In this document: piece after piece, positions 1 through 6,237 of the stretch
Layout of the letters: each line of letters opens with the position of its first letter
Numbering within the stretch: the first letter of the stretch is position 1
NCBI GenBank assembly: GCA_910586095.1
Contig: CAJUHQ010000121.1
Location: forward strand, 1-10,545
Length of the DNA: 10,545 nt
Origin: an uncultured Lachnospiraceae bacterium
GTDB lineage: Bacteria > Bacillota > Clostridia > Lachnospirales > Lachnospiraceae
Direction: 5' to 3'
Notes under the pieces: model-generated
What the model was told of the DNA's origin: nothing
The model's input: the letters and a program-made list of their open reading frames with translations, nothing else
The model's database searches: none
Program-made: the position numbers and the translations under genes

Positions 1-21
1 CTCTATTGTTCTATGTTCTTA

Positions 22-300
22 CTATCGTTGAAGAATTCCTAACTTCTCAAAAATCACATAGATATAGCTCGCGCCAAAAGTACCAAGTTTCTTTGGCCCT
101 TTTACACTTCCCACGCTCTGCATCAGTTCTTGTGCTCTGTGAAAGGCAATCATAATTGTCGCCCGTGTAATAGACTTGTCCTTTCGACTCACAAACATTT
201 CATATCCGCGTATCGTATACGAAAATGTCAATCCTTTATAGGTTGTGTATTCTTCATTCTGAGAATCTACCAATAGATTCCATAATTCCTCTTCGCTCAT
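22..300 (-). CDS. Small conserved-looking protein of unknown function, 92 aa
   Basis: I do not recognise a named family. The 92-residue product starts MSEEELWNLL and has an acidic first 20 residues. A basic stretch follows, around residues 38-47 (SRKDKSITRA), and a Gly-rich tail around 68-78 reads GPKKLGTFGAS. There is no signal peptide or clear membrane segment, so it is probably cytosolic. The frame stays open further upstream, but that part is the antisense-like shadow of the MATE gene. I therefore place the start at the ATG at 298-300, 8 bases after the MATE stop codon. No good Shine-Dalgarno is visible, so translation is probably coupled to the upstream MATE gene. The spacing suggests one transcript with MATE and possibly a partner role, but that is inference. 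Confidence 0.65.
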   Translation of the reverse strand: MSEEELWNLLVDSQNEEYTTYKGLTFSYTIRGYEMFVSRKDKSITRATIMIAFHRAQELMQSVGSVKGPKKLGTFGASYIYVIFEKLGILQR

Positions 301-308
301 ACTTGTTA

Positions 309-1694
309 TTACACATGATCTGGTACATTTCTGATAACCTTTTGATTGATCCTGAATAAAAAGAACGATGATACACACAACGACATTAGTTCTGCAATAG
401 GAAACGCCCACCATACTGCTGCAAGTCCTCCTAATTTTGCAAGAATCAATGCCACTGGCAATAGAACCACAAGCTGCCTTGCCACAGATACCACAAGGCT
501 GTACACACCATTTCCCAAAGCTTGAAATACAGCATTTGCTATGATACAAAGCCATGCAAGTAGAAAATGAATCCCAATGATGCGCAGCGCTGGCACCCCT
601 ATCGCAAGCATGTCCGCCGACGCCTCAAACATCCGAAGCAATAGCCCTGGAAGCGTCTCAAAGACAATAAATCCTATGGCGAGCAATAAAAACGCATACA
701 AAAGGCTGCATTTTATAGCTTTAATCAGTCTGCTCCTCTTCCCAGCACCATAATTATATGCCACGATTGGAATCAAACCATTATTCAGACCAAAAACTGG
801 CATAAAGAAAAAGCTCTGCAGTTTGAAATACACCCCAAACACTGCCGTCGCAGTCGATGAAAATGCAATCAATATCATATTCATACAATATGTCATCACG
901 GAGCCGATTGCCTGCATAATAATAGCAGGTACACCTACTTTATAAATATTTAATATCGTATTTTTATCTGGGCGAAATTCTTTGAGAGAAATATGGATTT
1001 CTTTATTTTTCTTAATATTAAATATCATACCCAGACATCCACCTGCGATCTGTCCAATAACTGTCGCAATCGCCGCTCCTGCCACACCAAGTTTTGGCAT
1101 GCCAATCAGTCCAAAAATCAAGATTGGATCAAGAATAATATTGATAATAGCTCCTGCCGCTTGAGAAATCATCGCGTACAGCGTTTTTCCTGTCGATTGT
1201 AAAAGTTTCTCAAAAATAAGTTGTGCATACAATCCAAAAGAACACATACATACAATTGTCAAGTACTGCACACCCATTGTAAAGATCTCTGGATCTGCAT
1301 CCCTTATTTGACTTGCATAGAATGGCTTCACCCCTACCAGTCCAACTATTACAAACGCTAGATAACTAAGTACTGCCAGAAAAATACCATTCATTGCTGT
1401 TCTATTTACCTGTTTATAGTCCTTCTCCCCAAGTTGTTTTGATAAAAGGGAATTCACCCCTACTCCCGTTCCTGTCCCCACCGCAATTAATAATGTCTGA
1501 ATCGGAAACGCCAATGATACTGATGTCAGTGCATTCTCACTAAGTTTTGCCACAAAAATACTATCCACAATATTATAAAGTGCCTGTACCAGCATTGAAA
1601 TCATCATAGGCAACGCCATATTAAGTAGTAGCTGACTTACAGGCATAATACCCATCTTGTTTTCTTGAGGTTTTGCAGAACCTCCGTTAATCAT
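309..1694 (-). CDS. MATE family multidrug/toxin efflux transporter
   Basis: An inner-membrane antiporter of the MATE superfamily (DinF/NorM-like), 461 residues, the usual family length of about 440-470. These proteins export cationic drugs or metabolites in exchange for Na+ or H+. The sequence shows twelve alternating hydrophobic segments in two homologous halves. The first half opens with MALPMMISMLVQALYNIVDSIF, the typical MATE TM1 with its VD(S/T)xF motif. The second half carries the matching GVPAIIMQAIGSVM segment and the typical NNGLIPIVAYNYGAGK sequence. I chose the ATG at 1692-1694 (MINGGSAK) because GGAGGGAG lies 5-8 bases upstream; a longer frame starting at 1721 would place that site inside the gene. 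A promoter and a perfect palindrome lie just upstream, which suggests control by a repressor. Family assignment is secure; the substrate is unknown. Confidence 0.95.
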   Translation of the reverse strand: MINGGSAKPQENKMGIMPVSQLLLNMALPMMISMLVQALYNIVDSIFVAKLSENALTSVSLAFPIQTLLIAVGTGTGVGVNSLLSKQLGEKDYKQVNRTAMNGIFLAVLSYLAFVIVGLVGVKPFYASQIRDADPEIFTMGVQYLTIVCMCSFGLYAQLIFEKLLQSTGKTLYAMISQAAGAIINIILDPILIFGLIGMPKLGVAGAAIATVIGQIAGGCLGMIFNIKKNKEIHISLKEFRPDKNTILNIYKVGVPAIIMQAIGSVMTYCMNMILIAFSSTATAVFGVYFKLQSFFFMPVFGLNNGLIPIVAYNYGAGKRSRLIKAIKCSLLYAFLLLAIGFIVFETLPGLLLRMFEASADMLAIGVPALRIIGIHFLLAWLCIIANAVFQALGNGVYSLVVSVARQLVVLLPVALILAKLGGLAAVWWAFPIAELMSLCVSSFFLFRINQKVIRNVPDHV

Positions 1695-1716
1695 ATGCTC
1701 TCCCTCCATTGTTTTT

Positions 1717-1730
1717 CGCACTATAGTGCG
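1717..1730. promoter_or_regulatory. Perfect 14-bp palindrome, probable repressor operator of the MATE gene
   Basis: CGCACTATAGTGCG is its own reverse complement with no spacer. It lies 22 bases upstream of the MATE start and directly at the transcription start expected from the promoter at 1739-1767. A dimeric regulator (MarR- or TetR-type would be usual for efflux pumps) bound here would block initiation. The regulator is not encoded in this window. The palindrome is seen directly; the operator role is inferred. Confidence 0.6.
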
Positions 1731-1738
1731 ATTTCATA

Positions 1739-1767
1739 ATCGTATCACAAATATTACCAAAAAACAA
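1739..1767 (-). promoter_or_regulatory. Probable sigma-A promoter of the MATE gene
   Basis: On the minus strand TTGTTT (1762-1767) and TACGAT (1739-1744) are separated by 17 bases. The -35 matches consensus at three positions and the -10 at four. An alternative pair is TTGGTA/TATGAA, shifted a few bases downstream. The region is very A/T-rich and sits between the upstream inverted repeat and the MATE Shine-Dalgarno. Confidence 0.45.
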
Positions 1768-1803
1768 GCCCATATCCAAAACGATATGAACCTAATACTT
1801 CCT

Positions 1804-1860
1804 AACCATTAAGAAACTCTAAGGCTGCGTTTTTTGCAGCCTTAGAGTTTCTTAATGGTT
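1804..1860 (-). terminator. Long perfect hairpin after lysC, probable transcription end
   Basis: Two 25-base arms (1804-1828 and 1836-1860) are exact reverse complements around a 7-base loop (1829-1835). The right arm begins at the last base of the lysC stop codon. On the minus strand the core is CTCTAAGGCTGC, an AAAAAAC loop, then GCAGCCTTAGAG. No long U-run follows; only GTTTCTTAATGG within the arm itself. A terminator role is therefore likely from position but not textbook. The arms could also act in either direction, or protect the 3' end of the lysC mRNA. Confidence 0.65.
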
Positions 1861-3179
1861 TATATTCTAGTATCTACAAATATTGCATAAATTGCTTGTA
1901 TCGCTGCCTCAAAGTCCTCATTGGCAACCCCAATAATAATATTCTGTTCACTAGAACCTTGATCGATCATCCGAACATTGATATTTGCGTGAGCCAGTGC
2001 CGCAAAAATTCTACCCGCTGTTCCTCTTTGAGATTTCATACAACGTCCTACTACTGCAATCAGTGCCAGATCAGACTGAATATCCACGTGGTCAGGATTC
2101 ACTGCTTTATTTATACCTGAAAGAATATTCTGCTCTTTATTCACAAACTCAGTCTGATGTACCATAACACTCAATGTATCAATCCCTGACGGAATATGCT
2201 CAAAAGAAATATTGTACTCCTCAAACACCTGAAGCACACGGCGGCCAAAACCAACCTCTGAGTTCATCATATCTTTTTCGATATTAATTGATGCAAACCC
2301 TTTCTTTCCTGCGATTCCTGTGATAGTATACTTTGCTTTTTGACATGTATTTCCTACAATCCATGTACCCTCATCATCTGGCTTGTTGGTATTTCGAATA
2401 TTAATAGGAATACCAACTTTTCTCACAGGAAAGATTGCATCCTCATGAAGCACTGTCGCTCCCATATAGGAAAGTTCGCGTAACTCTCCATATGTGATAA
2501 TATCAATTCCTTTAGGATTTTCTATAATACGTGGATCGGCAATTAAAAATCCAGATACATCTGTCCAATTCTCATACACATCTGCCTGTATCGCCTTTGC
2601 TACAATAGAGCCTGTAATATCAGATCCTCCTCTGGAAAAGGTTTTGACAGTACCATCTCCCATCGCTCCATAAAATCCAGGAATAACAGCTCTTTCCACC
2701 CCTTCAAGACGTTTTGATAACAATTTTTGGGTTAATTCTGCATCAAAAATTCCCGCCTCATTAAAACGAATAGCTTCTGCTGGATCTACAAACTCATATC
2801 CCAAATAGGCGGCCATAATAATACCATTTAAGTATTCTCCGCGACTAGCAGCATAGTCTGCCCCTGCTTTTCTCTTAAAATTGTCAATGATAGTGTCAAT
2901 TTCCAAGGTAAGATCCAGTTCTAACTCTAAACCTGCGATAATCTCTTGATATCGTTCCTCAATCTGAGCGATCTGTGATGTAAAATTGTGATCTTTCTCA
3001 GCAAGTTCATAACATGCATAAAGCATATCTGTAACTTTTGTGTCTTTATCATAACGTTTTCCAGGAGCTGAAGGAACCACAAACTTTCTGTCCTCATCCG
3101 CACGAATGATATTTCCTGCCTTAATAAATTGCTCTGCATTTGCGAGCGAACTTCCACCAAATTTTACTACTTTTTTCAT
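1860..3179 (-). CDS. lysC: Aspartate kinase with C-terminal ACT domains
   Basis: Cytosolic enzyme that phosphorylates L-aspartate with ATP to aspartyl-4-phosphate, the first step towards lysine, threonine, methionine and diaminopimelate. The 439-residue product begins with the amino-acid-kinase motif KFGGSSLAN (6-14). Further family signatures are KVTDML (48-53), SRGGSDITGS (182-191) and the nucleotide-site stretch ENWTDVSG (203-210). Two ACT regions follow, roughly 290-360 and 370-439, including the typical MIDQGSSEQNIIIGV (404-418), which implies feedback control by an end-product amino acid. The start ATG is preceded by AGGAG six bases upstream. It follows hom by 95 bases with no terminator between, so both are probably in the pheB-hom-lysC operon. 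It is a monofunctional enzyme of normal length. Which amino acid inhibits it cannot be read from the sequence. Confidence 0.97.
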   Translation of the reverse strand: MKKVVKFGGSSLANAEQFIKAGNIIRADEDRKFVVPSAPGKRYDKDTKVTDMLYACYELAEKDHNFTSQIAQIEERYQEIIAGLELELDLTLEIDTIIDNFKRKAGADYAASRGEYLNGIIMAAYLGYEFVDPAEAIRFNEAGIFDAELTQKLLSKRLEGVERAVIPGFYGAMGDGTVKTFSRGGSDITGSIVAKAIQADVYENWTDVSGFLIADPRIIENPKGIDIITYGELRELSYMGATVLHEDAIFPVRKVGIPINIRNTNKPDDEGTWIVGNTCQKAKYTITGIAGKKGFASINIEKDMMNSEVGFGRRVLQVFEEYNISFEHIPSGIDTLSVMVHQTEFVNKEQNILSGINKAVNPDHVDIQSDLALIAVVGRCMKSQRGTAGRIFAALAHANINVRMIDQGSSEQNIIIGVANEDFEAAIQAIYAIFVDTRI

Positions 3180-3193
3180 CTAAAACTCCTGTC

Positions 3194-3211
3194 TGCTTGC
3201 ATTTGCAAGCA
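3194..3211. repeat. 18-bp near-palindrome in the hom-lysC spacer
   Basis: On the minus strand TGCTTGCA and TGCAAGCA are separated by two bases (AA). It sits just upstream of the lysC Shine-Dalgarno. As RNA the two-base loop is too tight, so the inner pairs would open and leave a stem of about six or seven pairs. It could be a small RNA structure affecting lysC translation or mRNA processing, or a DNA-binding site. Only the symmetry is seen; the role is unknown. Confidence 0.4.
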
Positions 3212-3274
3212 CTCTATTTCTTTTCTTTTTATCTAAATTTCACTGTTTTTCTTTTGCTTATTTTAGAACTCTGT

Positions 3275-4477
3275 TCAATCCATGCGAATCATAGACAGCA
3301 CATTTTTTGCATTTGCCGCGCGTTTTTTGTATTCAGCCTCGGTCATCTCCTCTGTGATAAATCCTATCTCATCAGGCACAACATCAGTAAACAATTCCTG
3401 TGCGCCAAACATACTCTTAACCCAATCCTCATCCTTTGATGACACACGCACAAAGAACCTTCGTGTTACTTCATCGATTGAAGAAATCTCCAACTTCTGA
3501 TCCTCCCACTTCACATCAAGATGCTTTCCTATGTGTCGCGCACAGTCCAGAACATCGGCCACCACTGCACTCGCTGTTGCAAGTTTTCCTGCACCTTTTC
3601 CATAATACATCGTTTCTCCGCCCATATTGCACTTCACAAGAATAGCATTAAACACTCCATTTACTGCATAGAGTGGATTGTCAGGCTTTACAAGAAATGG
3701 CGCGACTATGGCATCATATTGATCCTCTTTTTTGACACTTTGTGCAAAAAGTTTAATAGTTGCCCCCATTGCCTTGGCATACGCAAAATCTTTGTCTGTG
3801 ATGGATGTAATACCCTCTGTTGTAATATCAGAAAAGTCCACATTTTTTCCATATGCGAGAGATGTTAAAATTGCTATTTTGCGACAAGCATCCAATCCAA
3901 GAACATCGGCATCTGGATTTTTTTCTGCATATCCTTTCTCTTGTGCGCGCTTAAGAACATCCTCAAATGCTAATCCTTCTGTCCCCATTTTGGTTAATAT
4001 ATAATTGGTAGTACCATTCAAAATACCAGTGATAGAGAGAATTTCTTCCTGTGCTAAAGATGTTCGTAATGGTCTTATAATCGGAATCCCGCCACCTACA
4101 CTCGCCTCAAAAAGATAGCTACATTGGTGTTCTTTTGCAAGTTTCAAAAGTTGTGGTCCATACTTTTCGACAAGTTCTTTGTTGGAAGTACATACACTCT
4201 TGCCACATTCCAATGCACGTCTAGTAAAATCATATGCTGGCTTCACGCCGCCCATTGTCTCACACACAATTGCTATCTCTGGATCTGTGATAATCTGATT
4301 AATGTCATGTACTAAAACCTCTTTTACTGGATCATCCTCAAATTCCCTAATATCAAGCACATATTTTACCTGCACTTCGTCGCCAAGCTTTCTAGAAATA
4401 ACCTCACGATTTTTTCTGACCACTTCAAAAACACCACTTCCCACTGTACCGTATCCCAATATTGCTATCTTCACCAT
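3275..4477 (-). CDS. hom: Homoserine dehydrogenase
   Basis: Reduces aspartate-4-semialdehyde to homoserine with NAD(P)H, the branch point to threonine and methionine. The 400-residue product has an N-terminal Rossmann fold with the dinucleotide motif GYGTVGSG (8-15). The motif TSNKE (97-101) carries the family's first conserved lysine. The substrate-domain signature GILNGTTNYILT spans 151-162, and GLDACRKIAILTSLAYG (194-210) carries the second conserved lysine, at 200. A short, divergent ACT-like tail follows from about residue 325 and ends NVLSMIRMD; the protein is shorter than the roughly 430-residue Bacillus Hom, so allosteric control may differ. The start ATG has AGGAGG ten bases upstream. 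It begins 17 bases after the ACT protein gene and is followed by lysC, forming an aspartate-pathway operon. Confidence 0.97.
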   Translation of the reverse strand: MVKIAILGYGTVGSGVFEVVRKNREVISRKLGDEVQVKYVLDIREFEDDPVKEVLVHDINQIITDPEIAIVCETMGGVKPAYDFTRRALECGKSVCTSNKELVEKYGPQLLKLAKEHQCSYLFEASVGGGIPIIRPLRTSLAQEEILSITGILNGTTNYILTKMGTEGLAFEDVLKRAQEKGYAEKNPDADVLGLDACRKIAILTSLAYGKNVDFSDITTEGITSITDKDFAYAKAMGATIKLFAQSVKKEDQYDAIVAPFLVKPDNPLYAVNGVFNAILVKCNMGGETMYYGKGAGKLATASAVVADVLDCARHIGKHLDVKWEDQKLEISSIDEVTRRFFVRVSSKDEDWVKSMFGAQELFTDVVPDEIGFITEEMTEAEYKKRAANAKNVLSMIRMD

Positions 4478-4494
4478 CTTTATATGTCCTCCTA

Positions 4495-4938
4495 TTATTC
4501 TCTACCTAACACTTTTACACTGTGTACACCATTATGCCTTTCCATCTCTGCCACCATATCCGATACATCCCCTGTAGTATCCAATATTTGAATACTCAAT
4601 GACAAAGTAGCTATGCCATTAATAGGTATTGTCTGATGTATCGTCAATATATTTGCTCGAAAGTCTGCCACCACCTTCAACACATCCGACAAAAGTCCTG
4701 GCTCATCATCCATCTGACAGGACAGAGTCAACGTCGTTCCCTGTGCAGAATCATAAAATGGAAATATATCCTGCTTATACTTATAATAAGAACTTCTACT
4801 TATCCCTACGCGTTCTACTGCCTCCTGAACAGAGGATACCTTTTGAGTCTCTAATAGTCTGTTGACCTCAACTACTTTCAACAAAACTTCCGGCAAGGCT
4901 CTCCTTTTCACAACAAAATAAACTGCTGCTTCTTCCAT
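4495..4938 (-). CDS. pheB: HTH-ACT domain protein, UPF0735/PheB family
   Basis: 147 residues, the normal length for the UPF0735 (PheB-like) family of Bacillota. Residues 34-56 (VSSVQEAVERVGISRSSYYKY) look like a helix-turn-helix. Residues 69-143 form an ACT domain with the characteristic acidic-Pro-Gly turn DDEPGLLSDV (77-86). ACT domains bind amino acids, so the protein is a plausible cytosolic amino-acid-responsive regulator. The family is, however, poorly characterised experimentally and chorismate-pathway links have been suggested from its neighbours in Bacillus. Here it heads an operon with hom and lysC 17 bases downstream, which points to the aspartate family instead. The start ATG has AAGGTGG about five bases upstream. 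A leader of about 250 bases with hairpins precedes it. Family call is firm; biochemical role is inferred. Confidence 0.9.
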   Translation of the reverse strand: MEEAAVYFVVKRRALPEVLLKVVEVNRLLETQKVSSVQEAVERVGISRSSYYKYKQDIFPFYDSAQGTTLTLSCQMDDEPGLLSDVLKVVADFRANILTIHQTIPINGIATLSLSIQILDTTGDVSDMVAEMERHNGVHSVKVLGRE

Positions 4939-5211
4939 CTTGCCACCTTATCCTTTAATTTACATATACCATCTTCGATGGTACTCTTACTAATACCATG
5001 TTGCAACAACACAAACCATGTTTCACTGCTTTGTGAGTTGACAAATCTTTGATTGCTAATCTGCACTTTTTATATACCACATTTCAATTTTCACATCCTC
5101 ATATATAAACTTCTACACAATGAATCGAGCAGGCTTTGCCTACTCGATTTCAATAACTGTATTTCTGATAAAGACATTTGTACGTCGCTGCAATACATAT
5201 TATCATAATAC
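4939..5211 (-). promoter_or_regulatory. Leader region of the pheB-hom-lysC operon with alternative hairpins
   Basis: No gene lies here. On the minus strand a hairpin (5123-5149) has 12-bp arms, AATCGAGTAGGC and GCCTGCTCGATT, with one G-U pair and an AAA loop. Close to the pheB start, TACCATC (4977-4983 read on the minus strand) can pair with either of two partners. One is GATGGTA just downstream (4967-4973), giving 7 bp around a GAA loop. The other is ATGGTA upstream (4994-4999). These pairings exclude each other, and the downstream one ends about 18 bases before the Shine-Dalgarno. A TGTTGCAACA palindrome is at 4999-5008. I do not find a lysine, SAM or T-box signature. A regulatory RNA is possible, not shown. 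Confidence 0.4.
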
Positions 5212-5229
5212 ACAAAAAAGTGCAAGCAA
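5197..5229 (-). promoter_or_regulatory. Probable promoter of the pheB-hom-lysC operon
   Basis: On the minus strand TTGCTT (5224-5229) and TATGAT (5202-5207, five of six matches) are 16 bases apart. A second register, TTGCAC/TAATAT with 17 bases, overlaps it. The -35 lies inside the bidirectional terminator, so termination of the upstream TSUP unit and initiation of this operon are packed together. Confidence 0.45.
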
Positions 5230-5247
5230 ATTATTGCACTTTTTTGT
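5212..5247. terminator. Bidirectional intrinsic terminator after the hydrolase-TSUP unit
   Basis: Perfect 14-bp arms, ACAAAAAAGTGCAA and TTGCACTTTTTTGT, flank an 8-base loop. Read on either strand, the stem has a run of six T at its 3' side, the hallmark of a two-way rho-independent terminator. On the minus strand it would end the TSUP transcript about 200 bases after its stop codon. It would also stop any plus-strand transcript. Confidence 0.8.
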
Positions 5248-5449
5248 ATGTACCACTACATAAGACCTTTCCTATTTATAATTATTATATTCTTTTTCCT
5301 ATTATAGTTGACGTACTACTCTTTCCTCCTTGTAAGTTTATGGAAAGACAACTGATATAGATAAATTAGAGTAATTGTTTGTTTTCTATAGACCTCATTT
5401 ATTTCGTATAGTTTAGTATGGATGGCCATACGGCCTGCCAAATGGCAGA
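5248..5449. other. Intergenic 3' region downstream of the TSUP gene
   Basis: About 200 A/T-rich bases without a supportable gene. Directly after the TSUP stop codon there is a short inverted repeat, CTGCCAAATGGCAG (5435-5448), and next to it GGCC-ATAC-GGCC (5423-5434). These could form adjacent small hairpins in the 3' untranslated RNA, but no T-run follows. I see nothing else. Confidence 0.5.
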
Positions 5450-6220
5450 TTAAGCACGATTTACATTTACTAATAAAATCGCTATTCCCAAAACACAAAG
5501 AATCACTCCTGTTGCGCGGTTGAGTGTCACTGCGCTAGCCTTATTTGCAAACTTCGCGGCAATCCGCGCCCACACAAATGTTGACACCACGCAAAAAATC
5601 AGGCATTTTAAATCAGGAAGACCCCCTATGACAAAATGGCTCCCTGCACCTGTCAACGCTGTAAATGTCATAATAAACACACTTGTTCCAACGGCTGTCT
5701 TTAACTCATATCCCAAAATGCTAGTTAAGAGTAACAACATCATCATTCCGCCGCCAGCCCCTATAAAACCACATATAAATCCTACTATTGTTCCCCCAAT
5801 AATTGACTGAATCACACGTTTTTGAGGACTGACCTGCACCATTGATTCCTTTGTAGTCATCACTGGTTTCACAATAAATTTGATGCCGAGCAATAGTGTC
5901 ATAAACATTGAAAAATTTCCCATTGCTGCATTAGAAACCTTGCTCGCAATCCAACTCCCAAAAAGTGTAAACACCAAAACTGTTACCATCATGACAAGTC
6001 CATTGCGAATATCAAGATTTTTATTCTTGCCATATGTATATGCACTCACAGCACTAGCCAACACATCGCTAGCTAGTGCAATGCCAACAGCCTCATATGC
6101 AGGCAGCCCCAAAAAAGTGATTAACATTGGACTAATCACGGCGGCTGCACTCATCCCTGCAAATCCAGTCCCCAAACCTGCTCCAGCTCCTGCAACTATA
6201 CAAATAAATAATTGAAACAT
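5450..6220 (-). CDS. TSUP (TauE/SafE) family membrane permease
   Basis: A 256-residue integral membrane protein of the TauE/SafE (DUF81) family. Known members move sulfite, sulfoacetate or other small organic and sulfur anions, mostly outwards. The expected internal duplication is visible. The first copy is GAGAGLGTGFAG...GLPAYEAVGIALASDV (11-53). The second is GFICGFIGAGGGMMMLLLLTSILGYELKTAVGTSVF (147-182); both are Gly-rich helices followed by a conserved loop. About eight membrane segments are predicted by eye, and length is normal. The start has AAAGGGGGA seven bases upstream. It begins 17 bases after the SGNH hydrolase stop codon, so the two are almost certainly co-transcribed and may act on one metabolite. 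Family is secure, substrate unknown. Confidence 0.92.
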   Translation of the reverse strand: MFQLFICIVAGAGAGLGTGFAGMSAAAVISPMLITFLGLPAYEAVGIALASDVLASAVSAYTYGKNKNLDIRNGLVMMVTVLVFTLFGSWIASKVSNAAMGNFSMFMTLLLGIKFIVKPVMTTKESMVQVSPQKRVIQSIIGGTIVGFICGFIGAGGGMMMLLLLTSILGYELKTAVGTSVFIMTFTALTGAGSHFVIGGLPDLKCLIFCVVSTFVWARIAAKFANKASAVTLNRATGVILCVLGIAILLVNVNRA

Positions 6221-6237
6221 GTCATATTCCCCCTTTA

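Noticed and set aside
301..555. N-terminal extension of the 22-300 gene to 177 residues
   Set aside because: The extension runs antisense-free but entirely inside the MATE gene in another frame, is cysteine-rich and non-native in composition, and a good ATG lies at 298-300.
982..4854. Plus-strand open frames across the MATE, lysC, hom and pheB genes
   Set aside because: All are shadows of well-supported minus-strand genes, lack ribosome sites, and have no recognisable protein character.
4939..5200. T-box, lysine or SAM riboswitch upstream of pheB
   Set aside because: I could not find the T-box core sequence, the lysine riboswitch core or a SAM-box pattern; GGTGGCAAG near the start is part of the ribosome site. 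A covariance-model search would settle it.
5316..5498. 60-residue frame at the end of the TSUP gene
   Set aside because: It overlaps the TSUP C-terminus in another frame, has no ribosome site and no protein-like features.
5510..6215. Plus-strand frames opposite the TSUP permease
   Set aside because: They are complements of hydrophobic minus-strand coding sequence, without start signals.
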